From contig CAZAEW010000002.1 in assembly GCA_964484065.1 (NCBI GenBank), positions 1-64,000 on the forward strand: a stretch of DNA of 64,000 bases, read 5' to 3'. Made by a program: the position numbers and the translations under genes. How positions within the stretch are numbered: position 1 is the first letter of the stretch; each line of letters starts with the position of its first letter. A model generated the notes under the pieces. The model ran no database searches. It was given only the letters and a program-made list of their open reading frames with translations, and was not told where the DNA came from. Shown one piece after another: positions 8,120 to 16,332 of this stretch. Source of the stretch: JAEVLT01 sp964484065. Lineage in GTDB: Bacteria; Bacillota; Bacilli; Bacillales; Cytobacillaceae.

Positions 8120-9895
8120 ATGTATGGCAGAAGTTATTTTTGTGGAGAAGTACCAGAGTCAGCGATTGGGGAAAAGGTAACGTTAAAGGGCTGGGCCCAA
8201 AGGCGCCGTGATTTAGGGGGATTAATCTTTATCGACCTTCGCGACCGCACCGGTATTATCCAAATTGTTTTTAATCCGGAAACTTCAGCAGAAGCGCTCG
8301 AAATAGCTGAAAAGGTCCGCAATGAGTATGTGCTGAATGTCGAAGGCCTTGTTGTTGCCCGCGATGAATCAACCTACAATGATAATTTAAAAACTGGTAA
8401 AATTGAGGTTCAAGTACAGTCCGTTACGATTATTAACGAAGCAAAAACACCTCCATTTGAAATTTCCGATAGTACAGACGTAGCGGAAGATGTCCGGCTT
8501 AAATATCGTTACTTAGATTTTCGCCGGCCTGCTATGTTTAATACATTAAAAATGCGCCATCAAGTGACAAAGGCGGTCCGCGAACACCTTGATTCCGAAG
8601 GTTTCCTGGATATTGAAACACCGATTTTAACGAAAAGTACGCCGGAAGGAGCACGCGATTATCTTGTGCCAAGCCGGGTTCATCCCGGGGAATTTTATGC
8701 GCTTCCGCAATCCCCGCAATTATTTAAACAATTGCTGATGGTCGGCGGTATTGAACGTTATTATCAAATCGCCCGCTGTTTCCGCGATGAGGACTTGCGT
8801 GCTGATCGCCAGCCGGAGTTTACGCAAATCGATATTGAAACAAGCTTTTTGGGTCAAGAGGATATTATCCGCTTAACGGAAAACATGATGGAAAAAGTCA
8901 TGAAAGAAGTGAAAGGAATCGATGTTACGCTTCCATTTCCGCGCATGACTTACGATGATGCAATGAACCGATTCGGATCTGATAAACCTGATACCCGGTT
9001 TGGAATGGAGCTTGTTGATCTTTCCGAAATCGTCAAAAATTCAGGGTTTAAAGTTTTTACCGCAGCAGTTGAAAAAGGCGGTCAAGTGAAAGGGATCAAT
9101 GTTAAAGGCGGCGGTGAACGATATTCCCGTAAAGACATTGACGCGTTGACAGAGTTTGCCGCTGTATACGGCGCCAAGGGGCTGGCATGGTTTAAGGTGG
9201 AAGAGGACGGCTTAAAAGGTCCGATTGCGAAATTCTTTACGGAGGAAGAAAGCAAGGCAATCCAGGCCATTCTTGAAGCTCAAGCCGGGGATTTGCTATT
9301 GTTTGTTGCTGACAAAAAGAATGTTGTTGCCGACAGCTTAGGTGCATTGCGCTTAAAACTTGGCCGGGAACTCGATTTAATTGACCAAAGCCTGTTCAAT
9401 TTCTTATGGGTGACGGATTGGCCGCTCCTTGAATACAAGGAAGAAGACGGCCGCTATTATGCTGCACACCACCCATTTACAATGCCGTTCCGCGAGGATT
9501 TAGAATTGCTTGACAATGAACCGGGAAAAGTTCGGGCGCAGGCCTATGATATCGTTTTAAATGGGTACGAGCTTGGCGGCGGGTCCCTGCGGATTTTTGA
9601 GCGGGATATTCAAGAAAAAATGTTCAGCGTGCTCGGCTTTACACCGGAAGAAGCAAAAGAACAATTTGGTTTCTTATTAAATGCGTTTGAATATGGAACA
9701 CCTCCTCATGGCGGGATTGCGCTTGGATTGGACCGGCTTGTGATGCTCCTTGCAGGCAGCTCGAATCTTCGTGATACGATTGCATTCCCGAAAACAGCCA
9801 GCGCAAGCTGCTTGTTAACCGATGCGCCTGGAGAGGTATCCAAAGCTCAATTATATGAGTTGCATTTGTCACTAAATGTTAAAAAATCTGAGTAA
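8120..9895 (+). CDS. aspS: Aspartyl-tRNA synthetase
   Basis: AspRS charges tRNA-Asp and is a class II enzyme. The 591-residue protein has an N-terminal OB-fold anticodon-binding domain (about 1-110), motif 2 with FRDEDLRADRQPEF near residue 221, the bacterial GAD insertion in the middle, and motif 3 with GLDRLVMLLAG near 535. The length fits the bacterial type. It lies 16 bases after hisS with no terminator between, so the histidine T-box also governs aspartyl-tRNA supply. The 6S RNA gene follows. Confidence 0.97.
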   Translation: MYGRSYFCGEVPESAIGEKVTLKGWAQRRRDLGGLIFIDLRDRTGIIQIVFNPETSAEALEIAEKVRNEYVLNVEGLVVARDESTYNDNLKTGKIEVQVQSVTIINEAKTPPFEISDSTDVAEDVRLKYRYLDFRRPAMFNTLKMRHQVTKAVREHLDSEGFLDIETPILTKSTPEGARDYLVPSRVHPGEFYALPQSPQLFKQLLMVGGIERYYQIARCFRDEDLRADRQPEFTQIDIETSFLGQEDIIRLTENMMEKVMKEVKGIDVTLPFPRMTYDDAMNRFGSDKPDTRFGMELVDLSEIVKNSGFKVFTAAVEKGGQVKGINVKGGGERYSRKDIDALTEFAAVYGAKGLAWFKVEEDGLKGPIAKFFTEEESKAIQAILEAQAGDLLLFVADKKNVVADSLGALRLKLGRELDLIDQSLFNFLWVTDWPLLEYKEEDGRYYAAHHPFTMPFREDLELLDNEPGKVRAQAYDIVLNGYELGGGSLRIFERDIQEKMFSVLGFTPEEAKEQFGFLLNAFEYGTPPHGGIALGLDRLVMLLAGSSNLRDTIAFPKTASASCLLTDAPGEVSKAQLYELHLSLNVKKSE

Positions 9896-9913
9896 ACCGG
9901 CCGAGCGGTGCCG

Positions 9914-9942
9914 TTGAATAACGCTTACAATTGTGCTAAAAT
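9914..9942 (+). promoter_or_regulatory. Sigma-A promoter of 6S RNA
   Basis: TTGAAT (9914-9919) and TAAAAT (9937-9942), 17-bp spacer. The predicted start near 9949 sits just before the closing stem of the 6S RNA. Confidence 0.75.
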
Positions 9943-9950
9943 AAGTTCAA

Positions 9951-10160
9951 ATAAAGAAGAGTCCTGAAGTGTACGTTGACCTACCTAAAGTTTTGACCGA
10001 ACATTTTATATTCGGGAGTTTAGAGTTTTTCGGCTGCGTAAATGCCCCATCCTATACGGACCAAAGGGGACTTACAGAAACCGGAAACAGAACACCCACC
10101 TGCCGAGCGCGGGATCAAAACAAAGGTTCAAATTGACGGCACGATCGGGACTCTTTTCAT
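9951..10160 (+). ncRNA. bsrA: 6S RNA (6S-1 type)
   Basis: This RNA mimics an open promoter and binds sigma-A RNA polymerase to damp transcription in stationary phase. The two ends pair: AAGAGTCC (9957-9964) with GGACTCTT (10148-10155). Next to them stands GTCCTGA, the 5' sequence typical of Bacillus 6S RNA. The middle is G- and purine-rich with a long imperfect stem and central bubble. The length of about 200 nt and the position between aspS and tcdA are those of B. subtilis 6S-1. The exact ends are estimated. Confidence 0.88.
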
Positions 10161-10316
10161 ATTTTCAGACCAATCTTCTGCCAAAGCAGGAGATTATTTT
10201 ATTCGTTTATTACCATCATTCCTATCAACATACTTTCTTTTAAAATACACTAGAGTATGATATATTTTTACGAGTGAAAGATAAGGTAAGTGACTTTTTA
10301 TATTGGAGTGAACAAT

Positions 10317-11084
10317 ATGCTGCATCAATTCTCACGAAACGAATTGGCAATCGGGAAAGAAGGGCTGGAGATCATGAAGAACAGCACTGTTGCTGTTCTT
10401 GGGATCGGCGGTGTGGGTTCATTTGCCGCTGAAGCGCTGGCACGCTCCGGTGTGGGACGATTGATATTAATTGATAAGGATGACGTTGATATTACAAACG
10501 TTAACAGACAGCTGATTGCATTGTTATCGACCGTAGGAAAGCCAAAGGCAGACCTGATGAAAGAAAGGATTAAGGATATTAATCCCGATTGTGAAGTAAT
10601 CGCACTTAAGATTTTTTATACGGAAGAAACGTATGAACAAATTTTTGCGTATAACTTGGATTTTGTTGTTGATGCATCCGATACGATTGTATATAAAATA
10701 CACTTGATGAAGGAGTGCCTAAAACGCAATATTCCAATGATCTCAAGCATGGGTGCCGCCAACAAAATGGACCCGACCCGCTTTCAAATTTCCGATATCT
10801 CGAAGACACATACTGATCCGATTGCAAAGGTGATTCGGACAAGGCTCCGTAAAGAAGGCATCCGAAAAGGAATTCCTGTTGTTTTTTCGGATGAAAGTCC
10901 AATTGTAATCCTGGAGGATATTCGCAAAGTGGTCGGCAATGATCAAGCTGAAATCCGCAAGGCGAAGATGCCGCCTTCTTCCAATGCGTTTGTACCATCT
11001 GTTGCCGGGTTAATCATGGCAAGTTATGTGGTCCGGGAACTTTTAAAAGGAATCAAAATAAGCAGAGTGAACGGCGAAAACTGA
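10317..11084 (+). CDS. tcdA: tRNA threonylcarbamoyladenosine dehydratase
   Basis: TcdA uses ATP to cyclise the t6A modification at position 37 of ANN-decoding tRNAs to ct6A. The 255-residue protein is an E1/ThiF/MoeB-type enzyme: the ATP-binding GIGGVG is at residues 29-34, followed by an acidic beta strand ending in LIDKDDVDITNVNRQ, the typical adenylation-site pattern. The ATG at 10317 follows TGGAGTGA. The position after aspS and 6S RNA matches yrvM of B. subtilis. A terminator follows, so it appears to be monocistronic. Confidence 0.93.
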   Translation: MLHQFSRNELAIGKEGLEIMKNSTVAVLGIGGVGSFAAEALARSGVGRLILIDKDDVDITNVNRQLIALLSTVGKPKADLMKERIKDINPDCEVIALKIFYTEETYEQIFAYNLDFVVDASDTIVYKIHLMKECLKRNIPMISSMGAANKMDPTRFQISDISKTHTDPIAKVIRTRLRKEGIRKGIPVVFSDESPIVILEDIRKVVGNDQAEIRKAKMPPSSNAFVPSVAGLIMASYVVRELLKGIKISRVNGEN

Positions 11085-11093
11085 TGACAAATT

Positions 11094-11123
11094 CCTGAAC
11101 TATAACGGTTCAGGGATTTTTTT
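11094..11123 (+). terminator. Terminator after tcdA
   Basis: CCTGAAC / GTTCAGG stem with a 7-nt loop, followed by GATTTTTTT. Confidence 0.9.
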
Positions 11124-11149
11124 ACGTCTTAAAACCGAGGAAATGGTGT

Positions 11150-11174
11150 CCATTATAAGATAAACTTATAATGG
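11150..11174 (+). promoter_or_regulatory. Perfect inverted repeat over the -10 box of the ABC operon
   Basis: CCATTATAAG (11150-11159) and CTTATAATGG (11165-11174) form a perfect 10+10 palindrome around ATAAA. The right arm contains a consensus -10 box, TATAAT (11167-11172); no good -35 box stands 17 bp upstream. The geometry suggests an operator for a dimeric repressor or an activator-dependent promoter. No T tract follows, so a terminator is unlikely. Confidence 0.6.
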
Positions 11175-11208
11175 ATCGAATCACCAGTTAGAGAAAGGGG
11201 AGGATCAG

Positions 11209-12132
11209 TTGGAATCCATTGTTGAATTAAAAGACGTTACCAAGGTGATTAAGGGCCGTACGATTATCGACCGGATCAGCTTTCAGGTAAACAAAGGAGA
11301 AGTTTTTGGCTTTTTAGGCCCGAATGGAGCTGGGAAAACAACAACGATCCGGATGATTGTCGGGTTGATGGGAATTACATCAGGTGATATTACGATTGCC
11401 GGGGTCAGCGTCAAAAAGAATTTCGAAGCAGCGGTCCGCCACATCGGAGCGATTGTTGAAAATCCGGAAATGTATAAATTTTTGAGCGGCTATGAGAATC
11501 TTCTTCATTTTGCAAGAATGTCCAAAGGAATTTCAAAAGCAAAAATGGATGAGGTTGTAAAATTAGTCGGTTTATCAGAGAGAATCCACGATAAGGTAAA
11601 AACGTATTCGCTCGGAATGAGACAGCGTTTAGGATTGGCCCAATGCCTTCTTCATGATCCTGAAGTATTAATTTTAGACGAACCGACTAATGGCTTAGAT
11701 CCTGCGGGAATTCGGGAGATCCGTGATTATTTGAGGGTTTTGGCAAGGGAAAAAAACATGGCTGTCATCGTCTCAAGTCATTTATTATCGGAAATGGAAA
11801 TGATGTGCGACCGGATCGGGATCATTCAAAATGGACAGCTGATTGATGTCCAGCTTGTTCGGGAGTTTGTCCATAATGAAGTGATGGCTTATGAATTCGA
11901 GGTTGCACCTGCTGATGAGGCAGCATCTTTTCTTAAAACCAATTATCCTGATTTCGAAATCAATCATTCCGGAAAAATGATTTCCATTGAATTGAACAAA
12001 GAAGATGTCCCGAAAATGGTTAAACTGCTGACAAATAAGGACTTTCAAATATACGGAATCAGGGAAGTCACGAAAACCCTGGAGGACCGTTTCCTTGAAG
12101 TGACAGGAGACAAAAGGGGGACTGGTGCATGA
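11209..12132 (+). CDS. ABC transporter ATP-binding protein, BcrA/YhcH-like
   Basis: This is the cytoplasmic ATPase of an ABC-2 type exporter. Of its 307 residues, the first about 230 form the nucleotide-binding domain: Walker A GPNGAGKTT at 37-45, signature LGMRQRLGLA from 135, and Walker B LILDEP ending near 160. The C-terminal 80 residues are the variable extension seen in BcrA- and YhcH-type subunits. The start is TTG at 11209 behind AAAGGGGAGG. Its stop overlaps the ATG of the permease, so they are coupled. BcrA/YhcH relatives export peptides such as bacitracin; the substrate here is not readable from the sequence. Confidence 0.88.
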   Translation: MESIVELKDVTKVIKGRTIIDRISFQVNKGEVFGFLGPNGAGKTTTIRMIVGLMGITSGDITIAGVSVKKNFEAAVRHIGAIVENPEMYKFLSGYENLLHFARMSKGISKAKMDEVVKLVGLSERIHDKVKTYSLGMRQRLGLAQCLLHDPEVLILDEPTNGLDPAGIREIRDYLRVLAREKNMAVIVSSHLLSEMEMMCDRIGIIQNGQLIDVQLVREFVHNEVMAYEFEVAPADEAASFLKTNYPDFEINHSGKMISIELNKEDVPKMVKLLTNKDFQIYGIREVTKTLEDRFLEVTGDKRGTGA

Positions 12133-13079
12133 TTTACTTGATTCAAAATGAATGGATGAAGCTTTTTAAGCGGCCGGGTACATACGTTATGATTGCGATC
12201 CTTTTAGTGGCAGCTTCGATCGTTGCGGCTGTTCTAAAATATGAAAACAGCGGCAGCCTTTCCGCAGACAATAAAAATTGGGAACAAGTATTAAAACAGG
12301 AAAATGAGGCGTTGAAAAACCAACTGGATACAAGCAGGACCAAAGCGGAAAAGGAATTATACAAAAAGAAAATCAGCTTGAATAATTATCGGATCAAACA
12401 TCATATTCCTCCTGAAACAAGCTACCATGTTTGGGATTTTGTTAACGATGCCTCCCAGCTGATTGAGCTTGCCGGTTTATTTACGATTATTATTTCCGCT
12501 GGGATAGTTGCCAGTGAATTTAATTGGGGGACGGTAAAATTGCTGCTGATCAGGCCGATTTCAAGAACAAAAATTTTACTGTCAAAATATATAGCCGTTA
12601 TTTTATGGGCCTTGTTGCTGCTGTCGATATTATTCCTTTTTTCCATGGCTGCGGGAGCCATTCTTTTTGGGCTTCCAGACAAAACCCCAACCTATTTAAA
12701 TTATTATAACGGCTCTGTCAGCGAGCAAAATATGGTTGTTCATCTTGTGATTTATTATGCGATGAACTCGATCAATATGATTATGCTGGCGACAATGGCA
12801 TTCATGATCTCATCTGTTTTCCGCAACAGCTCGCTTGCCATTGGTATTTCACTGTTTTTGCTGCTTACGGGAGGACAAATAACGCAGCTTTTGGCACTGA
12901 AGTTTTCATGGGCAAAATATATTTTATTTGCAAACACCAATCTCATGCAGTATTACGAAGGCACACCAATGGTTGGTGGGATGACCTTATCTTTTTCGAT
13001 CAGCATGCTTGTGATTTATTTTATTATTTTCCAATTTTTAGCTTTTTATGTCTTTAGCAAAAGGGATGTCGCCGCATAA
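12129..13079 (+). CDS. ABC-2 type transporter permease
   Basis: This 316-residue membrane protein partners the ATPase encoded just upstream, with a 4-base ATGA overlap. It has one N-terminal membrane segment (about 18-37), a soluble extracytoplasmic loop rich in charged residues (about 40-105), then about five further hydrophobic spans to the C-terminus, the ABC-2/YhcI-like layout. The N-terminal MIYLIQNEWMKLFKRP is typical for this subfamily. No accessory gene, sensor kinase or regulator is adjacent. B. subtilis has no transporter at this locus, so it may be an insertion in this lineage. Confidence 0.85.
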   Translation: MIYLIQNEWMKLFKRPGTYVMIAILLVAASIVAAVLKYENSGSLSADNKNWEQVLKQENEALKNQLDTSRTKAEKELYKKKISLNNYRIKHHIPPETSYHVWDFVNDASQLIELAGLFTIIISAGIVASEFNWGTVKLLLIRPISRTKILLSKYIAVILWALLLLSILFLFSMAAGAILFGLPDKTPTYLNYYNGSVSEQNMVVHLVIYYAMNSINMIMLATMAFMISSVFRNSSLAIGISLFLLLTGGQITQLLALKFSWAKYILFANTNLMQYYEGTPMVGGMTLSFSISMLVIYFIIFQFLAFYVFSKRDVAA

Positions 13080-13084
13080 AGGTA

Positions 13085-13108
13085 AACCCCGGAGTGTTTT
13101 CCGGGGTT
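13085..13108. terminator. Hairpin between converging genes
   Basis: AACCCCGG / CCGGGGTT, an 8-bp stem with an 8-nt loop. It lies between the permease and the converging rarA and overlaps the rarA stop. The T tracts on either side are weak. Confidence 0.55.
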
Positions 13109-14378
13109 ACTTGTGTTTGCTGATTTTTTCGTAAACGGCTGCAAGTGCCTGTTCAAATTTCCCTGTTTTTTTAGGCTGGTAATATTGCTTGTTTTTGATG
13201 CGGTCCGGCAAGTATTGCTGCTTTACCCAGCCGTTCTCAAAATTATGGGGATACAGGTAGTCAATTCCTCTTCCGAGCTCCTTGGCTCCCTTGTAGTGAG
13301 CATCCTTCAAGTGGCTGGGAACTTCCCCAATGATTCCTTTTTGAATATCAGCAAGCACTGCATCAATTGCCATAATAGCCGAATTTGATTTAGGAGAAAG
13401 ACATAATTCGATAACTGCACTGGCAAGCGGGATTCTTGCTTCGGGGAAACCGAGCCTTTCCGCTGACTCTATTGCAGATAGTGTCCGGGCCCCAGCTTGC
13501 GGGCTGGCAAGGCCGATGTCTTCATATGCAATCACCAGTAGGCGGCGGCTGATACTGACAAGGTCGCCTGCTTCAACCAGTCTTCCTAAATAATGCAGGG
13601 CGGCATTAACATCACTTCCGCGGATCGATTTTTGAAAAGCGGATATGACGTCATAGTGGGCATCACCGTCGCGGTCATGGGAAAAGCTTTTCTTCTGCAA
13701 GCACTCTTCCACAGTTTTTAAATCAATTTGAATGACGTCTTCTTCATTTGGATCGGTTGATAAAACGGCCAATTCAAGCGCATTTAAGGAGCTTCTCGCA
13801 TCGCCGTTTGATCCTGCGGCAAGATGGGTAAGGGCATCTTCCGAAATCTCAAGTTTCAAGCTGCCTAAGCCCCGTTCTTCATCTTTTATGGCTCTCAATA
13901 AGGCCGTTTTTACATCCTCGGGTGTCAATGGCTTCAGCTCAAATATTTGACAGCGGCTTCTGATCGCCGGATTGATCGCGTGGTACGGGTTGCTGGTTGT
14001 TGCCCCGATTAAGGTAATCATTCCATTTTCCAAATAGGGAAGAAGGAAATCCTGTTTCGCTTTATCCAGGCGGTGGACTTCATCCAAAAGCAAAATTACT
14101 TTTCCGGACATTTTCGCTTCTGCCGCAACAATTTCCATATCCTTTTTATTATTCGTCACCGCATTAAGGGTACGGAAGGCATAATTCGTGCTTCCTGCAA
14201 TCGCTGAGGCGATGGAAGTCTTGCCGATGCCTGGGGGCCCGTATAGGATCATCGAAGTCAGCTGCCGAGCCTTTACCATTCTTGCAATGATTTTATCCTT
14301 GCCAACTAAATGGTCCTGTCCGACGATTTCTTCAATCGTCCTTGGTCTCATTCTAAAAGCTAACGGTTTTTGTGCCAT
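13107..14378 (-). CDS. rarA: Replication-associated recombination protein A (MgsA/RarA ATPase)
   Basis: RarA is an AAA+ ATPase related to clamp loaders that acts at stalled replication forks. The 423-residue protein has Walker A GPPGIGKT at residues 47-54 and Walker B with DEVHR at 99-103. Sensor motifs and the C-terminal tetramerisation region follow. It is the only gene on the reverse strand in this part and diverges from cymR, the same arrangement as yrvN in B. subtilis. The ATG at 14378 has a GGAG-type site upstream. Confidence 0.95.
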   Translation of the reverse strand: MAQKPLAFRMRPRTIEEIVGQDHLVGKDKIIARMVKARQLTSMILYGPPGIGKTSIASAIAGSTNYAFRTLNAVTNNKKDMEIVAAEAKMSGKVILLLDEVHRLDKAKQDFLLPYLENGMITLIGATTSNPYHAINPAIRSRCQIFELKPLTPEDVKTALLRAIKDEERGLGSLKLEISEDALTHLAAGSNGDARSSLNALELAVLSTDPNEEDVIQIDLKTVEECLQKKSFSHDRDGDAHYDVISAFQKSIRGSDVNAALHYLGRLVEAGDLVSISRRLLVIAYEDIGLASPQAGARTLSAIESAERLGFPEARIPLASAVIELCLSPKSNSAIMAIDAVLADIQKGIIGEVPSHLKDAHYKGAKELGRGIDYLYPHNFENGWVKQQYLPDRIKNKQYYQPKKTGKFEQALAAVYEKISKHK

Positions 14379-14687
14379 GGTTATTTCGCTCCATTATTTT
14401 AAGAACAATATTTCTTTTACAATAACATGTTTGTTTTAAAATGGATATAAACAAGAAAGTTGAAAATCAAAAGCCTATCAAATTACTCAGGATTTTGGTA
14501 GAATTTAAAGGGGTATATTAACCGTATGGTTACACTGGTGCTTTTTTTGGGAAAACTGATAATGATTTTTGTGCCTGAGGTTTTTATTAAGCGGTAAACC
14601 GCTGAATATTTTACAGCTATTTTATTTTTTTATGGAAAGTTATTTACATAAACGAGGAAATCCAATAAATCGATGAGGTGTTAGAGA
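14379..14687. other. Divergent intergenic region between rarA and cymR
   Basis: These 309 bases hold no credible gene. A short palindrome AGCGGTAAACCGCT (14590-14603) and a TTAACC/GGTTA dyad (about 14518-14534) are visible. Promoters for both genes must lie here, but I could not choose a convincing pair of boxes. Confidence 0.4.
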
Positions 14688-15107
14688 ATGAAAATTTCAA
14701 CAAAAGGACGCTATGGATTAACAATCATGATTGAGTTAGCTAAAAAAAACGGGGAAGGTCCTGTTTCACTAAAAACGATCGCGCAAGCAAATGATTTGTC
14801 CGAGCATTATCTTGAACAGCTGATTGCTCCATTAAGAAACGCTGGATTAGTAAGAAGTATCCGCGGGGCATATGGCGGTTATGTACTTGCTGATGGACCG
14901 ACAAAAATTACCGCAGGAGATGTGATCCGCGTTCTCGAAGGACCTATTGCTCCTGTTGAGGGAATTGAAGATGAAGAGCCGGCAAAAAGGGAATTGTGGA
15001 TCCGGATCCGGGATGCCATTAAGGACGTCTTGGACAGTACGACTCTTGACGATTTAGCCAAGCATAGTGATGATGAAATTTCTGATGGATATATGTTCTA
15101 TATCTAA
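14688..15107 (+). CDS. cymR: Rrf2-family regulator of cysteine metabolism CymR
   Basis: CymR is the master repressor of sulfur-assimilation and cysteine genes and works in a complex with CysK in B. subtilis. The 139 residues match B. subtilis CymR along nearly the whole length, with the winged-helix region LSEHYLEQL...GLVRSIRGAYGGY. The protein has no cysteine, so it cannot bind an Fe-S cluster like the related IscR. The ATG follows GATGAGGTG. It precedes the cysteine desulfurase gene and mnmA, linking sulfur sensing with sulfur use in tRNA. Confidence 0.96.
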   Translation: MKISTKGRYGLTIMIELAKKNGEGPVSLKTIAQANDLSEHYLEQLIAPLRNAGLVRSIRGAYGGYVLADGPTKITAGDVIRVLEGPIAPVEGIEDEEPAKRELWIRIRDAIKDVLDSTTLDDLAKHSDDEISDGYMFYI

Positions 15108-15150
15108 AAAGAATAATAAATGAATTATTTTGTTGATTGAAGGTGTAGGA

Positions 15151-16293
15151 ATGAATCGTATTTATCTTGATCATGCTGCAACATCGCCCATTCATCCAAG
15201 AGTGGCCGAGAAAATATATGAAGCAATGAAATTAAATTTTGGCAATCCATCAAGCATTCATTCTTTTGGGAGACAGGCACGCCAATTATTGGATGAAACA
15301 CGTGAAAAGCTGGCCCAAAGTATCGGGGCGAAAGAAACGGAAATTATTTTTACAAGCGGCGGAACAGAAGCGGATAATATGTCCCTTTTCGGAACAGCAG
15401 AGAGCTATCGGGAGAAAGGAAACCATATTATTACGACACAAATTGAACATCATGCGGTTCTTCATGCCTGTAGAAAGCTTGAAAAACAAGGATTTGAAGT
15501 AACTTATTTACCTGTTGATGAGACGGGGAGAATCTCTCTTGACGGCTTCAAAGCAGCACTTAGGGAAGATACGATTCTTGTTTCGGTTATGTTCGGAAAT
15601 AATGAAGTCGGTACGCTGCAGCCCATTGAAGAGATTGGCAGACTTTTAAAGGATCATCAAGCTATTTTTCATACGGATGCCGTTCAGGCGTATGGAATCG
15701 AAAAGATAGATGTGAATAAACTTTTTATTGATTTGTTATCCGTTTCCGCCCATAAAATAAATGGTCCAAAGGGTACAGGATTCCTTTATGCACGGGAAGG
15801 GGTAAAATTAGCTCCGCGCTCTTTTGGCGGAGATCAAGAAAGAAAACGGCGGGCTGGAACAGAAAATGTGCCATCATTGGCCGGATTCCGCGAAGCTGTT
15901 GTGATTTCTCTTGCTGAGCGGGAAACAAAAAGGGAGAAGTTCCGACATTATAAAGAAGTCTTAATCAATGAACTTAAAAAACAAAATGTTGAATTTTATT
16001 TAAACGGATCACTTGAATATTCCATGCCTCATGTATTAAACTTAAGCTTTCCCGGGACTAATGTTGAATCGATGCTGGTGAATCTTGATTTAGCCGGGAT
16101 CGCCGTATCGAGCGGTTCCGCATGCACAGCAGGATCAGTCGAGCCTTCGCATGTGCTAGTCGCGATGTTTGGAAATACTTCCGAACGGTTGACCAATTCA
16201 ATTCGTTTTAGCTTTGGCTACAGTACAACTGAAGAAGAAATCATCAAGACAGCCGGCGAAATTGCAAAGATCATTAAGCGTATTAAAAAATAA
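15151..16293 (+). CDS. yrvO: Cysteine desulfurase YrvO-type, partner of MnmA
   Basis: This PLP enzyme takes sulfur from cysteine as an enzyme-bound persulfide. In B. subtilis YrvO passes it directly to MnmA for tRNA 2-thiouridine. The 380-residue protein has the PLP-binding lysine at 202 (SAHKINGPKG) and the catalytic cysteine at 325 in SSGSACTAG. The ATG at 15151 was chosen for GAAGGTGTAGG upstream and because it gives the usual family N-terminus (MNRIYLDHAATSP). It sits between cymR and mnmA, which supports the dedicated-donor role. Confidence 0.94.
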   Translation: MNRIYLDHAATSPIHPRVAEKIYEAMKLNFGNPSSIHSFGRQARQLLDETREKLAQSIGAKETEIIFTSGGTEADNMSLFGTAESYREKGNHIITTQIEHHAVLHACRKLEKQGFEVTYLPVDETGRISLDGFKAALREDTILVSVMFGNNEVGTLQPIEEIGRLLKDHQAIFHTDAVQAYGIEKIDVNKLFIDLLSVSAHKINGPKGTGFLYAREGVKLAPRSFGGDQERKRRAGTENVPSLAGFREAVVISLAERETKREKFRHYKEVLINELKKQNVEFYLNGSLEYSMPHVLNLSFPGTNVESMLVNLDLAGIAVSSGSACTAGSVEPSHVLVAMFGNTSERLTNSIRFSFGYSTTEEEIIKTAGEIAKIIKRIKK

Positions 16294-16332
16294 ATGCTTG
16301 TTTAGTTTTTCTTGAAAGCAGAGGTGAAAAAG

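Noticed and set aside
10042..10260. Open frame of 72 codons after aspS
   Set aside because: It lies within the 6S RNA and its flank, has no ribosome-binding site, and the composition is explained by the RNA's stems.
10606..10998. 130-codon reverse frame opposite tcdA
   Set aside because: Antisense shadow without ribosome-binding site or recognisable domain.
11209..13079. Bacitracin resistance operon
   Set aside because: The ATPase and permease are only generally BcrA/BcrB- or YhcH/YhcI-like; no two-component system or undecaprenol kinase is nearby, so the substrate is left open.
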